DNA from: a virus
Reading direction: 5' to 3' (one strand)
IMG/VR virus record: IMGVR_UViG_3300042566_002057
Span: 62,001-126,000 of that record
DNA: 64,000 bases
The position numbers were made by a program, and so were the translations under genes. How positions within the stretch are numbered: position 1 is the first letter of the stretch; each line of letters begins with the position of its first letter. Of this stretch, positions 33,433 through 41,906 are shown one piece after another. Under the pieces are notes generated by a model that ran no database searches, was not told where the DNA came from, and was given only the letters and a program-made list of their open reading frames with translations.

Positions 33433-35319
33433 ATGAGTAAAAAAGATGTAATAATCGGAATTGACTTAGGAACAACAAACTCCTGTGTCGCAGTCGTAGA
33501 GGGCGGTGAGCCAATCGTAATCACAAATGCTGAAGGTAAAAGAACAACACCATCTGTTGTAGGTTTTACCGACAAAGATCGAAAAATCGGAGATCCTGCT
33601 AAGCGTCAAGCAGTTACTAATCCAAAGAAAACAGTTTATTCAATTAAACGATTCATTGGTAAAGATTTTTCAGTATGTAAAGATGAGGTAGGTAGAGTAC
33701 CTTATGAAGTTACAAACGCTGGTGGTAATGTACCAGGTGTGAAAATTGACGATCGTGTTTATACACCTCAAGAAGTTTCAGCAATGATTTTGCAAAAAAT
33801 GAAAAAGACAGCAGAAGATTATCTTGGTCACGAAGTGAATAGAGCAGTAATCACAGTACCAGCTTACTTCGGTGATGCTGAAAGAACTGCAACTATTGAA
33901 GCTGGTGAAATCGCTGGTCTTAAAGTTGAAAGAATTATCAATGAACCTACAGCAGCCGCTTTAGCTTATGGTCTTGATAAGAAAAATACAGATGCTAAAA
34001 TCTTAGTATTTGACTGTGGTGGTGGTACTCATGACGTATCTGTACTCGAAATCGGTGACGGTGTATTTGAAGTAAAATCTACTGATGGTGATACTCACTT
34101 AGGTGGTGACGACTTTGATAACGCAATCATCAACTGGATGGTTGAAGAATTTAAGAGTGAGCACAATATGGATTTATCAAAAGATCCTATGGCTTTACAA
34201 CGTCTTAAAGAGGCGGCTGAAAAAGCTAAAATTGAACTTTCTTCAACATCACAAAGTGAAATTAATCTTCCGTATATCACAGCTCAGGATGGAATGCCAC
34301 TTCACTTTGTTAAACAATTGACTCGTTCTAAATTCGACCAAATGACAGCCAAATTGGTTGAAAGAACTATCGGTTGTGCTAAAAGTGCTCTTAAGTCAGC
34401 TGGACTTAAACCGTCTGAGATTGACGAAGTAATTCTTGTTGGTGGCTCAACTCGTATTCCAGCAGTTCAAGAAGCACTTGAATCTTACATTGGAAAGAAA
34501 CCAAACAAATCTGTTAATCCAGATGAAGTGGTTGCTTTAGGAGCGGCTATTCAAGGAGCTGTTCTTACTGGAGGAATCACTGATGTTCTTCTTTTAGATG
34601 TAACTCCACTTTCATTGGGTATTGAAACTATGGGAAGTGTAATGACAAAATTGATTGAAGCTAACACAACAATTCCGACCCGTAAGTCTGAAACGTTCTC
34701 TACAGCGGCTGACAATCAATCATCTGTAGAAATTCATGTTCTACAAGGTGAGCGTCCTATGGCAAAAGATAACCGTTCTTTGGGTCGTTTCCACTTAGAT
34801 GGAATCATGCCAGCACCGAGAGGAATTCCTCAAATCGAAGTAACATTTGATATTGATGCAAATGGAATTCTTTCTGTATCTGCAAAAGATAAGGCTTCTG
34901 GTAAAGAGAATACAATTCGTATTGAAGGTGGTTCTCAATTGACTAAAGAAGAAATCGAAAGAATGAAAGCAGAAGCTGAGGCAAATGCTGAAGCTGACAA
35001 ACTTGAAAAAGAAAAAGTTGACAAACTGAATATGGCTGATAGTTTGATTTTCCAAACGGAAAAACAAATGAAAGAATTCGGTGAGAAGTTAACTGAAGAA
35101 GATAAGTCAGCAATTAATGTGGACTTAGACGCACTCAAAAAAGCTCACTCTGATAAAGATGTTGAATCTATTGAGGAAACTTCTAAAAAGTTGAATGAGA
35201 CTTGGTCTACAATCTCAACCAGATTGTATCAAGAGTCTTCTCAACCAGAACCAACAAATGAGGATAACTCTAATCCGAATGATGAGGTTCAAGACGCAGA
35301 CTTTGAAGAAGTAAAGTAA
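33433..35319 (+). CDS. dnaK: DnaK (Hsp70) molecular chaperone
   Basis: This 628-residue protein is a full Hsp70: [18 protein letters not shown] and [16 protein letters not shown] (phosphate loops), [17 protein letters not shown], a substrate-binding domain with [10 protein letters not shown], and a C-terminal lid ending in an acidic tail and EEVK. It folds proteins in an ATP cycle driven by DnaJ and GrpE, both also in this window. It is close in length to cellular Bacteroidota DnaK and uses codons such as CGT more often than its neighbours, which suggests strong expression or more recent acquisition. A structured RNA and terminator follow. Confidence 0.97.
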   Translation: MSKKDVIIGIDLGTTNSCVAVVEGGEPIVITNAEGKRTTPSVVGFTDKDRKIGDPAKRQAVTNPKKTVYSIKRFIGKDFSVCKDEVGRVPYEVTNAGGNVPGVKIDDRVYTPQEVSAMILQKMKKTAEDYLGHEVNRAVITVPAYFGDAERTATIEAGEIAGLKVERIINEPTAAALAYGLDKKNTDAKILVFDCGGGTHDVSVLEIGDGVFEVKSTDGDTHLGGDDFDNAIINWMVEEFKSEHNMDLSKDPMALQRLKEAAEKAKIELSSTSQSEINLPYITAQDGMPLHFVKQLTRSKFDQMTAKLVERTIGCAKSALKSAGLKPSEIDEVILVGGSTRIPAVQEALESYIGKKPNKSVNPDEVVALGAAIQGAVLTGGITDVLLLDVTPLSLGIETMGSVMTKLIEANTTIPTRKSETFSTAADNQSSVEIHVLQGERPMAKDNRSLGRFHLDGIMPAPRGIPQIEVTFDIDANGILSVSAKDKASGKENTIRIEGGSQLTKEEIERMKAEAEANAEADKLEKEKVDKLNMADSLIFQTEKQMKEFGEKLTEEDKSAINVDLDALKKAHSDKDVESIEETSKKLNETWSTISTRLYQESSQPEPTNEDNSNPNDEVQDADFEEVK

Positions 35320-35444
35320 TATCTACTTTTAGGTCGTAAGTCAGGAGAAGGAACGGAGCAGAAACCTCTTAGAAATAAGGTAAGGAAACGAAAGCAAAAG
35401 AGCCTGATGTTTTGACCCCGTTCAAGTTAAAGATATGAAAAACT
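35320..35444 (+). ncRNA. Candidate structured RNA behind dnaK with pseudoknot
   Basis: The 125 bases after the dnaK stop contain TCAGG at 35341-35345 pairing with CCTGA at 35403-35407, and GAACGG at 35351-35356 pairing with CCGTTC at 35418-35423. The order of the arms makes an H-type pseudoknot. Inside it are CTCTT/AAGAG (35366-35370, 35397-35401) and a small GAAA-capped hairpin. GGTCGTAAGTC (35332-35342) recurs with one mismatch in the RNA at 20988. A terminator follows directly. It may be a processed small RNA or a 3' UTR element of dnaK. Confidence 0.5.
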
Positions 35445-35476
35445 AAAAAACCCAGTCAATATTGACTGGGTTTTTC
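35445..35476. terminator. Bidirectional terminator after dnaK
   Basis: A long perfect stem (arms about 35445-35460 and 35461-35476, folding with a short loop at the centre) has A and T runs on its two sides. It can stop transcription from dnaK and from the convergent gene that ends at 35479. Confidence 0.9.
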
Positions 35477-35478
35477 TT

Positions 35479-36714
35479 TTATAGTGAGTCGTAGTCTCCG
35501 CATGTACTTCTACATTCTCTGTCTAATCCAGAGTAATCAGAATCGTTTGTAATAACATTTTCATCTAAATTTAAGTAACTCATAGTATCCATATAAGGAT
35601 AGTAATCCCAATCAACATCATCAGCGTGTACAACAATTCGACCTAATTTTCTATTTGTTCCATCTGTAATCTGTTCCCATTGTTCCATAGATTGAGAAGT
35701 TTTATACCACCATCCATTTTTCTCAGCAAATTGCTTAAACAGTTCTACATCAGAATCGTGTGTGGTGTAGATTCTATCCATAAATTTAATAGGACTTCCC
35801 TCAAACTCAGCATCCCATAGAATTGCTCTACCTCTAATTTTGTCTGAAACATATTTATCACCAGTGATTGTGCCATTTTCTGAATAAAGAATGACCATAG
35901 ATACTTGTTTATTGTTACAATAAATGTCAAAGTAAGATGAATTGACACTTGCCATACAAGAATTATTAAGAGTACCACCACCACTTTGATAATTATCTTC
36001 ATCATACCAATTTGAAATATCATCACCTTTAACAACATCAAATTGTTTAAGAGCATCTTTAGCAAAATCGTAAGTTGCTTTATATTGATTAGTAAAATCT
36101 TCGATATCTTTGTCAGTGAATGCCACATTAGCACTTCTAAGTAAAGCTCTCACAAGTCTACCAATTTTCATATTGTTTCTTGAAGTTGACCAAACAGCTT
36201 TTATTTCTGGATCATTTACTTCTAAACAACTTTTATTTAATACAGTTAGTCTTGGATTTTCAACATCATACTCTTGAAATAGTACAAAAGTTTTTCCAGA
36301 AACTGAACTTATTGTTTCAGATAAAATAGTACCAAATATTCCAATATCAGGTGCCCAATTTGGTCTACCTTCTTTATTATAACCAAGTGCTTCAAATATT
36401 TTATTATTTTTATCACTATGAGTTAGATACTTACCTGATTCAACAACCATCCAAGTTTCTGGTTTACCAGCGTAAAGCTCTTGAGCTTTTCTATCTGGTG
36501 TAAAACTAACAGCATCTTTCTCATCCGTTATGTCAATAAAGTTATATTGTACTGGATAATCCTTTGAGTTTATTTTAATTAGTTCTGATGAAATCTTGTT
36601 ACTATTAAACTTATTAATTAAGTTTATAAACTTTGATGAGAATACTACTTTAGATTCAAGTAGTAAATCATATATTTGGTTTTCTAATAAAAATTCGTTA
36701 TATCTATTAATCAT
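35479..36714 (-). CDS. Candidate packaged protein of unknown function (411 residues)
   Basis: The protein begins MINRYNEFLLEN, followed by a second Glu at LLLES, so more than one processing site is possible. The rest is a large globular protein with blocks such as KAQELYAGKPETWMVVESGKYLTH, GGGTLNNSCMASVNSSYFDIYCNN, GRAILWDAEFEG and FMDRIYTTHDSDVELFKQFAEKNGWWYKTS. It looks enzymatic but I know no family. The nearest TTAATATATA box is 29 bases upstream. It is one of the largest tagged proteins. Confidence 0.6.
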   Translation of the reverse strand: MINRYNEFLLENQIYDLLLESKVVFSSKFINLINKFNSNKISSELIKINSKDYPVQYNFIDITDEKDAVSFTPDRKAQELYAGKPETWMVVESGKYLTHSDKNNKIFEALGYNKEGRPNWAPDIGIFGTILSETISSVSGKTFVLFQEYDVENPRLTVLNKSCLEVNDPEIKAVWSTSRNNMKIGRLVRALLRSANVAFTDKDIEDFTNQYKATYDFAKDALKQFDVVKGDDISNWYDEDNYQSGGGTLNNSCMASVNSSYFDIYCNNKQVSMVILYSENGTITGDKYVSDKIRGRAILWDAEFEGSPIKFMDRIYTTHDSDVELFKQFAEKNGWWYKTSQSMEQWEQITDGTNRKLGRIVVHADDVDWDYYPYMDTMSYLNLDENVITNDSDYSGLDRECRSTCGDYDSL

Positions 36715-36804
36715 AAAAAAATTATTTGTCTTAAAACTATATATTAATTAAGAATTTTCAATATTCAATTTTTTAACCAAAAATGTAAAATTATATATAC
36801 CTAT

Positions 36805-37059
36805 GTGGAAGTTATTTTAGGAAAAATAATAAAGAAGAAAACTATCAAAATAATCAAAACTATTGGTATTGATATTTTTGAGATTGTCATTAAAATGCCA
36901 ATAAGTTTTATTGTATTTGACTCTATTGAATATGTAGAATCAACAGGTAAGATAATTCTTCACTATTGGGAAGAAGACTATGATATGAATTGTGATTTTG
37001 ATGATTTAGAAAATGAAGATAAATTAAAAATCTATGAGATACTTTCTAAGTTCTTATAA
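36805..37059 (+). CDS. Small acidic protein with GTG start
   Basis: This 84-residue protein starts at GTG; the ATG two bases upstream is out of frame and quickly stops. The N-terminus is basic and hydrophobic (KIIKKKTIKIIKTIGIDIFEIVIK), the rest acidic. A TTATATATA sequence lies just upstream. It overlaps the convergent endolysin gene by 6 bases. Function unknown. Confidence 0.45.
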   Translation: MEVILGKIIKKKTIKIIKTIGIDIFEIVIKMPISFIVFDSIEYVESTGKIILHYWEEDYDMNCDFDDLENEDKLKIYEILSKFL

Positions 37060-38085
37060 ACTATTTAACATATCAATCAACTCTTTCTGTGGAAAGATGT
37101 CAAATTTATCTTTTCTAACTTGAGTATGGCTTCTTAGACCACCTAAACTAAACCACTTTTCATCATAGTTAAACCAGTCTTCATTATAAATTCCTTTTTC
37201 AATTTCAATTCCCCAACGGTTCTGTAAATAAGTAATTAGTTTAGATAAAGAGTCTAATTGTTTATCTGTATATTTTTCCCAATATTTATAACCTCTAAAT
37301 GAATTAGAAAGTTCTACAACATCTTTTTCTGAGATTGTTTTATTAACATAGTTTAGAAATCTACCATCTCTACTCATCGTAAGAGGTCCATAGTTACAAA
37401 GTTCAATTGAAATTGATTTTGAGTTTAACTCTTCACTATTTTTGTGATTTACTCCTAAATGATAACCCCAGTATCTATCATCTATAGCTCTTAATATTCT
37501 ACCATCCCATAAAACTTCATTTGTTGAAGAAGATTTTCTTCCAATTACATAATGAGTACCTACTCTTAATGGTTTAGGAACACCATTGGAATCTAAAACC
37601 GAATTTCCGTTAGAATCTTTTACATAATCTTTTTCCCAACCACCTATTGTCCAATCTGGTCTTGAACCACCAGCTGTATGATGTAACCAAATTGTATTTT
37701 TCTTTGTTTGTTTTTTAATGAACTCTTCTTCTTTTAATAAACAATCGTTAATAACTAAACCATTGTCTCCGATATATGACACATCAAATGGAATATCTTT
37801 TACCGTAATAGGAACTTTATTCAATGATTCCATTTTAGAATTTTCAAGTTGAAGAGGTGTTGGATTTGGATTGTGATGTAAAATATGACTCCAAGTTTGT
37901 GGACCAACAACTCCATCAGGTCTTAAATCAACTCTTCTCTGAAAATTAGTAACTGCTAAAAGTGTATTTTGTCCAAAATATCCGTCAATTCTATCTTTAA
38001 ATAAACCAAAATCTTTTAATTTGTTTTGTACAAATCTAACGTCATCTCCTGACATTCTTAACATTATAATTCTCTGCAGTTTCAT
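37054..38085 (-). CDS. Endolysin: N-acetylmuramoyl-L-alanine amidase with peptidoglycan-binding domain
   Basis: This 343-residue protein has an N-terminal PG_binding_1-type domain (about residues 10-70: VRFVQNKLKDFGLFKDRIDGYFG ... FQRRVDLRPDGVVGPQTW). A C-terminal amidase_2-type catalytic domain follows. IWLHHTAGG and SHTQVRKDKFDIFP supply the zinc-binding His and Asp residues, and THYVIGRKS lies between. It cleaves the bond between muramic acid and L-alanine to lyse the host at the end of infection. It overlaps the preceding gene by one base. No signal peptide is seen, so a holin from elsewhere would be needed. Confidence 0.9.
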   Translation of the reverse strand: MKLQRIIMLRMSGDDVRFVQNKLKDFGLFKDRIDGYFGQNTLLAVTNFQRRVDLRPDGVVGPQTWSHILHHNPNPTPLQLENSKMESLNKVPITVKDIPFDVSYIGDNGLVINDCLLKEEEFIKKQTKKNTIWLHHTAGGSRPDWTIGGWEKDYVKDSNGNSVLDSNGVPKPLRVGTHYVIGRKSSSTNEVLWDGRILRAIDDRYWGYHLGVNHKNSEELNSKSISIELCNYGPLTMSRDGRFLNYVNKTISEKDVVELSNSFRGYKYWEKYTDKQLDSLSKLITYLQNRWGIEIEKGIYNEDWFNYDEKWFSLGGLRSHTQVRKDKFDIFPQKELIDMLNSL

Positions 38086-38600
38086 TATGAAAAATTATTT
38101 TTATATCTTTCTTTTTGTTTCTTTTCTAAGTATGCTTTAACATCAGCATATGTCACACTACCTGGATTGGTAAACACTTTTTCCGGATCTCCTTCTGAGA
38201 CAGGCTCTAGTTTTCTAAGTTCTTCATTTTTCACTTTTTCTTCATACTTTAAATCAACATCTTTAAGTAAGAATCCAATATAGTGGTCAATTCCTTTTTC
38301 TTTTGTTAATTTTTTATCAAATGTGTAAAGAAATTCCTCAAAAGTATCTCCTGTATAAAGCGCAAATGTATCGTCTTTAATTAAGTGATCTACATAAAAC
38401 TTTACGTCACCGACATTACCCTGAGCATAAATTGTAGTTTTATATTGATTCTGATAAAAGAATGCAAACTCATCCTTTCTATTCATATCTCTTCTACCAC
38501 TTTTATCTACGGTAATAACAAGACCTAAATTTTGTCTAAAATATTTTGAAGTTTTAAAAACTTGTGCTACTTGATAAGAAGTAATTATATTGATTGCCAT
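38085..38600 (-). CDS. Unknown protein coupled to the endolysin
   Basis: This 171-residue protein begins MAINIITSYQVAQVFKTSKYF, has a beta-rich centre (TIYAQGNVGDVKFYVDHLIKDDTFALYTG) and a charged C-terminal helix. Its stop overlaps the endolysin start, so it is co-translated with it. It could be a virion or lysis accessory protein; nothing in the sequence decides. Confidence 0.55.
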   Translation of the reverse strand: MAINIITSYQVAQVFKTSKYFRQNLGLVITVDKSGRRDMNRKDEFAFFYQNQYKTTIYAQGNVGDVKFYVDHLIKDDTFALYTGDTFEEFLYTFDKKLTKEKGIDHYIGFLLKDVDLKYEEKVKNEELRKLEPVSEGDPEKVFTNPGSVTYADVKAYLEKKQKERYKNNFS

Positions 38601-38628
38601 ACATTATTTATTAAAAAAATGTACCTTC

Positions 38629-39192
38629 CTATTCAGTTTCTATCTTGAATTCTTCATCATTATCATCAAATGTTTCATCTAACTCTAACTTTAAGTCAAT
38701 AATTAAATCTTCAGAAATTTTCTTAATCTCTGTGTTTTTAGATATTTGACCCATTATCTCAAAGTTAGCAGCGATATCATACTTTTTAAATTTGATATAA
38801 CAATTTTTTATATCGTCTATTGTGAAATCTTTGTTTGGATCTTTTGGTAAAGCTTCTTTTAAGTCAATCATTATAATCATAGTGTACATAAAATCAGCAT
38901 CTTGAAATGTTACACTTAACGAATCATATAACTTAGAGTATTTAGAAATTTCAGAGTTTTCTAATCTTAAACCTAAGTCTTTAAAAGACATCTTTGACTT
39001 ATCTTTAGCGTCTTCTTTAGCTTTCTTTATTGATTTTGTTGTTTCTTCTTCTGGCTCTCTATCCGATCCTTCATACTCAAACATCTTATCAATCTTTCTT
39101 TTAAGTTGACTTAGTAAAGTAGAGATATAAGTTTCTGGAGTATCATTCAATAATTCCTCTTTGATAAACTCTGTAAATTTAATAACTTTCAT
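38629..39192 (-). CDS. Candidate packaged protein with capsid-targeting-like N-terminus
   Basis: This 187-residue acidic protein begins MKVIKFTEFIKEE, very like the T4 internal-protein leader. The body is helical and charged, ending in a run of Asp and Glu. A TTAATATATA box lies exactly 4 bases before the start. Function unknown. Confidence 0.6.
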   Translation of the reverse strand: MKVIKFTEFIKEELLNDTPETYISTLLSQLKRKIDKMFEYEGSDREPEEETTKSIKKAKEDAKDKSKMSFKDLGLRLENSEISKYSKLYDSLSVTFQDADFMYTMIIMIDLKEALPKDPNKDFTIDDIKNCYIKFKKYDIAANFEIMGQISKNTEIKKISEDLIIDLKLELDETFDDNDEEFKIETE

Positions 39193-39193
39193 A

Positions 39194-39225
39194 TTGTATA
39201 TATTAAATATTTATCCTTATATTTG
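39194..39225 (+). promoter_or_regulatory. Bacteroidota-type promoter (TTG-N21-TATATTTG) for UV endonuclease
   Basis: TATATTTG is at 39218-39225 with TTG at 39194-39196. The ATG at 39231 is 5 bases past the box. The region also holds the late-type box of the divergent gene, so the two promoters overlap. Confidence 0.75.
39197..39206 (-). promoter_or_regulatory. Late-type TTAATATATA box, 4 bases before gene start
   Basis: The minus-strand box is followed by CAAT and the ATG at 39192. It is back-to-back with an early-type promoter, which could allow early transcription to interfere with the late unit. Confidence 0.6.
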
Positions 39226-39230
39226 TAACT

Positions 39231-40157
39231 ATGATGAAAAATATAGGGTATTGTTGCATTCCAATGGGTTGTAATGTCGGTCTTAAAAAGAAAGAACAAA
39301 TTACAGTAAACAGAGGAATGGTTCGTAAAACATTTGATGCTAAAGGATTACCTTATGTGTCTGAGTTAGTTATTGAGAATCTTAAAGATACTCTCAAAGT
39401 ATTAGACTATAATCTTAAAAATCATATCTACATCTATCGTTTGAGTTCAGACTCTTTTCCTTGGATGTCTGAGTATGAGTTTTCTGACTTACCAAACTTT
39501 AATGTAATACAAAATCTTATGACTAAAATTGGTGATAAGATTAAATCAAATGGTATTCGTTGCTCGTATCACCCAGGTCCTTTCAATGTTTTGGCAAGTG
39601 AGAACCCATCTGTTGTAGAAAAAACAATCAAAGAATTAAATAAACATGCTGAACTTATGGATATGATGGGTTTAGACCAAACTACATTCTATCCAATCAA
39701 TATTCATATCAATACTACTCAACCAACGAGAGAAGAAGCGGCTCAACGATTTGTTGATAGGTTTCCACTTCTTTCTGAGTCTTGTAAGAAAAGACTTACT
39801 CTTGAGAATGATGATTCACCAAATCAATACTCTGTAAAGATTTTACATGATTTAGTTCATACTAAGATTGGTATTCCAATTGTGTTTGACCAACATCACT
39901 TTAATTATGGTCCACAAGACCAATCAATGGAAGAGGCTTTGAAATTGGCTCACTCTACTTGGTCTACAAGAGTAATGACACATATGAGTTCGCCAAAAAC
40001 ATTAGAAGATAATTCTGGTAAACAAACCGCACATGCTGACTACATCTATGAAGAAATTAAAACATTTGGTCTTGACTTTGATACAGAGATTGAAGCGAAA
40101 GCAAAAGACCTCGCAGTTATCAGATACAGACAACAATTTAAAGTTCTCAAAGGGTGA
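39231..40157 (+). CDS. UV damage endonuclease (UvdE/UvsE family)
   Basis: This 308-residue TIM-barrel nuclease has the family landmarks IGYCCIPM, YRLSSDSFPWMS, RCSYHPGPFNVLAS, NIHIN, RLTLENDD, IPIVFDQHHFN and HMSSPKTL, with the His, Glu and Asp residues that bind three metals. It nicks DNA 5' of UV photoproducts. The ATG follows 5 bases behind an early-type box. A downstream frame overlaps its 3' end without a plausible start of its own (see the next feature). Confidence 0.93.
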   Translation: MMKNIGYCCIPMGCNVGLKKKEQITVNRGMVRKTFDAKGLPYVSELVIENLKDTLKVLDYNLKNHIYIYRLSSDSFPWMSEYEFSDLPNFNVIQNLMTKIGDKIKSNGIRCSYHPGPFNVLASENPSVVEKTIKELNKHAELMDMMGLDQTTFYPINIHINTTQPTREEAAQRFVDRFPLLSESCKKRLTLENDDSPNQYSVKILHDLVHTKIGIPIVFDQHHFNYGPQDQSMEEALKLAHSTWSTRVMTHMSSPKTLEDNSGKQTAHADYIYEEIKTFGLDFDTEIEAKAKDLAVIRYRQQFKVLKG

Positions 40158-40359
40158 TTTTGTTAGAATATTTACTGAACCTGATGGTATCTGGTCGGTT
40201 TCATTTACTGGTAAAATAATCGACTACGAATCTGGGTTAAAAGAACCTGTTTACATAGTTGAGACTTATTCATCTAATCTTAGGTTTCCGGAATCGGCGT
40301 TAAAACATAACAATCCAGATGATGAAAGAGATTGGAAACTTAAACAATTATTAAAATGA
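40033..40359 (+). CDS. Small SH3/KOW-like protein overlapping the UV endonuclease end; start uncertain
   Basis: The last 70 codons of this frame look like a real protein: FSKGDFVRIFTEPDGIWSVSFTGKIIDY, a small beta barrel like the next gene's FDKGDEVKVTIYSEIPEFWYVGEVLDI, and the shared tail ERDWKLKQLLK. The first 35 codons lie inside the UV endonuclease gene and read like a shadow of it. There is no ATG, GTG or TTG near the protein-like part. It could start at an internal ATG (40033 or 40048), at a non-standard codon, or be made by +1 frameshifting at the GGG-TGA-T end of the endonuclease. Confidence 0.5.
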   Translation: MLTTSMKKLKHLVLTLIQRLKRKQKTSQLSDTDNNLKFSKGDFVRIFTEPDGIWSVSFTGKIIDYESGLKEPVYIVETYSSNLRFPESALKHNNPDDERDWKLKQLLK

Positions 40360-40673
40360 TAAAAAGACTATTATCTATATTCAAGAAAAATAAAGTAGAA
40401 AATAACTATGGTTATATCAAATTTGATAAAGGTGACGAAGTTAAAGTAACTATCTACTCAGAGATACCAGAATTTTGGTATGTTGGTGAAGTATTAGATA
40501 TTAATGCTAGATATGTTATACCTTCAATTGAATCAAGTTGGCAAGTAGAATATTATGTTGTTTTTATTAATAGTATGAATGACAAAGTGACCGAATGGTT
40601 CTCAGAATCACAGTTGATGAAATACTCTTTACAAGAAGAACGTAACTCACGAATAGAACAGATATTAAACTAA
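40356..40673 (+). CDS. Small SH3/KOW-like protein with shared C-terminal motif
   Basis: This 105-residue protein is a likely paralogue of the frame upstream, with which it overlaps by 4 bases. It has a basic N-terminus (MIKRLLSIFKKNK), a beta-barrel-like centre (KGDEVKVTIY ... WYVGEVLDI) and the tail ERNSRIEQILN. Function unknown. Confidence 0.6.
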   Translation: MIKRLLSIFKKNKVENNYGYIKFDKGDEVKVTIYSEIPEFWYVGEVLDINARYVIPSIESSWQVEYYVVFINSMNDKVTEWFSESQLMKYSLQEERNSRIEQILN

Positions 40674-40700
40674 AAAAGAGAGTCATTGACTCTCTTTTTT
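40672..40700. terminator. Bidirectional terminator
   Basis: GAGAGTC/GACTCTC (arms 40678-40684 and 40688-40694) is flanked by A and T runs. It separates the plus-strand early genes from the convergent thioesterase gene. Confidence 0.88.
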
Positions 40701-41147
40701 TTACACGTTTTCCTTTTCTAATTCTTCTGGGTGTAGTAGACCTCTTCGATATTTTTTGAATCTTTCTTCATATCGAGTTTTAACTCTATCTGATATTGGA
40801 ATAGGAAGACCCTCTTCATCTAACTTAACAAAAACCATTTTTGTTGAGCAAACTAGATTTTGCCTTCCGGTGTGGACATTGTGTTTTCTAGCCTCTAGAT
40901 TAATCGTAATTGAAGTTTTACCAAACTTATCAACAGATGCGTATATCTTTAATAGGTTTCCTACTTTAACTGGGCTTTGGAAAACCACCTCTTCTATCTT
41001 TTTAGTTACCATTTTTGCTGAATCACAGATCTGACAAGCGTAAGCAGCGGCAGCCTCATCTAAAAAAGACATCATATTTCCACCAAACAGATTTCCGTGT
41101 ACTCCTAAGTCTAATGCCATACAAATTTTTGTTGTAACAAGTTCCAT
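40701..41147 (-). CDS. Acyl-CoA thioesterase-like hotdog protein (YciA type)
   Basis: This 148-residue protein has GVHGNLFGGNMMSFLDEAAAAYA, the active-site helix of hotdog-fold acyl-CoA thioesterases (N-x-x-G-x-x-(M/L) ... D-E-A-(A/G)), then VVFQSPVKVGNLLKIYASV and MVFVKLDEEG. It hydrolyses acyl-CoA esters in the cytoplasm. Such an enzyme is unexpected in a phage and could change membrane-lipid or CoA pools, or act on another thioester. A TATATA box lies 6 bases upstream. It is last in the run that includes the heptose-kinase-like gene. Confidence 0.85.
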   Translation of the reverse strand: MELVTTKICMALDLGVHGNLFGGNMMSFLDEAAAAYACQICDSAKMVTKKIEEVVFQSPVKVGNLLKIYASVDKFGKTSITINLEARKHNVHTGRQNLVCSTKMVFVKLDEEGLPIPISDRVKTRYEERFKKYRRGLLHPEELEKENV

Positions 41148-41177
41148 ATTAATTATATAGATTATTGGAAATTAAGT

Positions 41178-41906
41178 TTAGAATGGAGTCGCTACCCCTC
41201 TTTTAGAAACAACAATTGCAGACATTTTATTTGCAAAAATTATTGATTCTTCAATATTCTGAGTTTGATAGAATTTTAGAATAAATGAAGATGTAAAAGT
41301 ATCACCAGCTCCACTAACATCTATAGTTTCCTGTGGATTGTCACTTGAGTATATTTTAGAATTAAACATAGAACCTTTACTTCCTAAAGTCACTATGATA
41401 TTATCAGATGATATATCTTGATTAGAATTATATTCAGACTCATTTAACTTAACAAATGTAAAGTCAGAAGTAACATTTGATTTTAGTTTTCTTTTAGAAT
41501 CTAATATAGATAATTTAGATTTTTTAGATATTGTAATTAAATCATCATCACTTAAGAATCCTTTGTTATAATCACTAACAATGATAATATCAAAAGTATC
41601 AAACTCAATTATGTCTTCAAATTTAGATATAAATTGATCACCCTCATCTAATCTTATGAACATATGATTAGACTTTTTTTCAATAAACCTGGACTTATTT
41701 ATTATTTCTCTTTGATGTATATGAGTTATATTTATTTCAGAACTAATTGATTTGAGATTTCTCACGACGTTTCCTGACATACCTTCATTCTCAATTATTT
41801 CAATTGGTCTTAGAATAGGGACTGGTGCCTCCGGGCAAAATCTTGGGACTTCGCAGTAAACAAATTTATCACTGCATGTTTCACCTATCACTAAAATTTT
41901 TATCAT
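41178..41906 (-). CDS. PfkB-type sugar kinase, heptose-7-phosphate kinase-like
   Basis: This 242-residue protein resembles the kinase domain of HldE. VIGETCSDKFVYCEVPRFCPEAPVPILRP matches its GD-x-M-D-(R/K)-(Y/W) ... ISPEAPVPV region, and ETIDVSGAGDTFTSSFIL is the ATP/catalytic GAGD motif. It is about 70 residues shorter than the usual domain. With the HldE-C/TagD-like gene at 30159 and the epimerase at 54303 it could form an ADP-heptose-type pathway. It overlaps the methyltransferase gene by one base. The substrate is inferred. Confidence 0.78.
   Translation of the reverse strand: MIKILVIGETCSDKFVYCEVPRFCPEAPVPILRPIEIIENEGMSGNVVRNLKSISSEINITHIHQREIINKSRFIEKKSNHMFIRLDEGDQFISKFEDIIEFDTFDIIIVSDYNKGFLSDDDLITISKKSKLSILDSKRKLKSNVTSDFTFVKLNESEYNSNQDISSDNIIVTLGSKGSMFNSKIYSSDNPQETIDVSGAGDTFTSSFILKFYQTQNIEESIIFANKMSAIVVSKRGVATPF

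Noticed and set aside
34795-35138. Long open frames on the minus strand opposite dnaK, and similar frames opposite other genes
   Set aside because: They lie fully within strong coding sequence, are rich in Phe, Ser and Cys from reversed codons, and have no promoter box or plausible domain. They are shadows.
35336-35365. Resemblance of GTCAGG...GGAACGGAGCAG behind dnaK to the SRP RNA tip (GGTCAGG...GGAAGGAAGCAG)
   Set aside because: The SRP helix 8 pairing is not present, and the bases form a different pseudoknot. I do not call it an SRP RNA.
35385-35412. CTGATG and GAAA motifs as a hammerhead ribozyme
   Set aside because: The conserved core CUGANGA is not complete and the order of helices does not fit.
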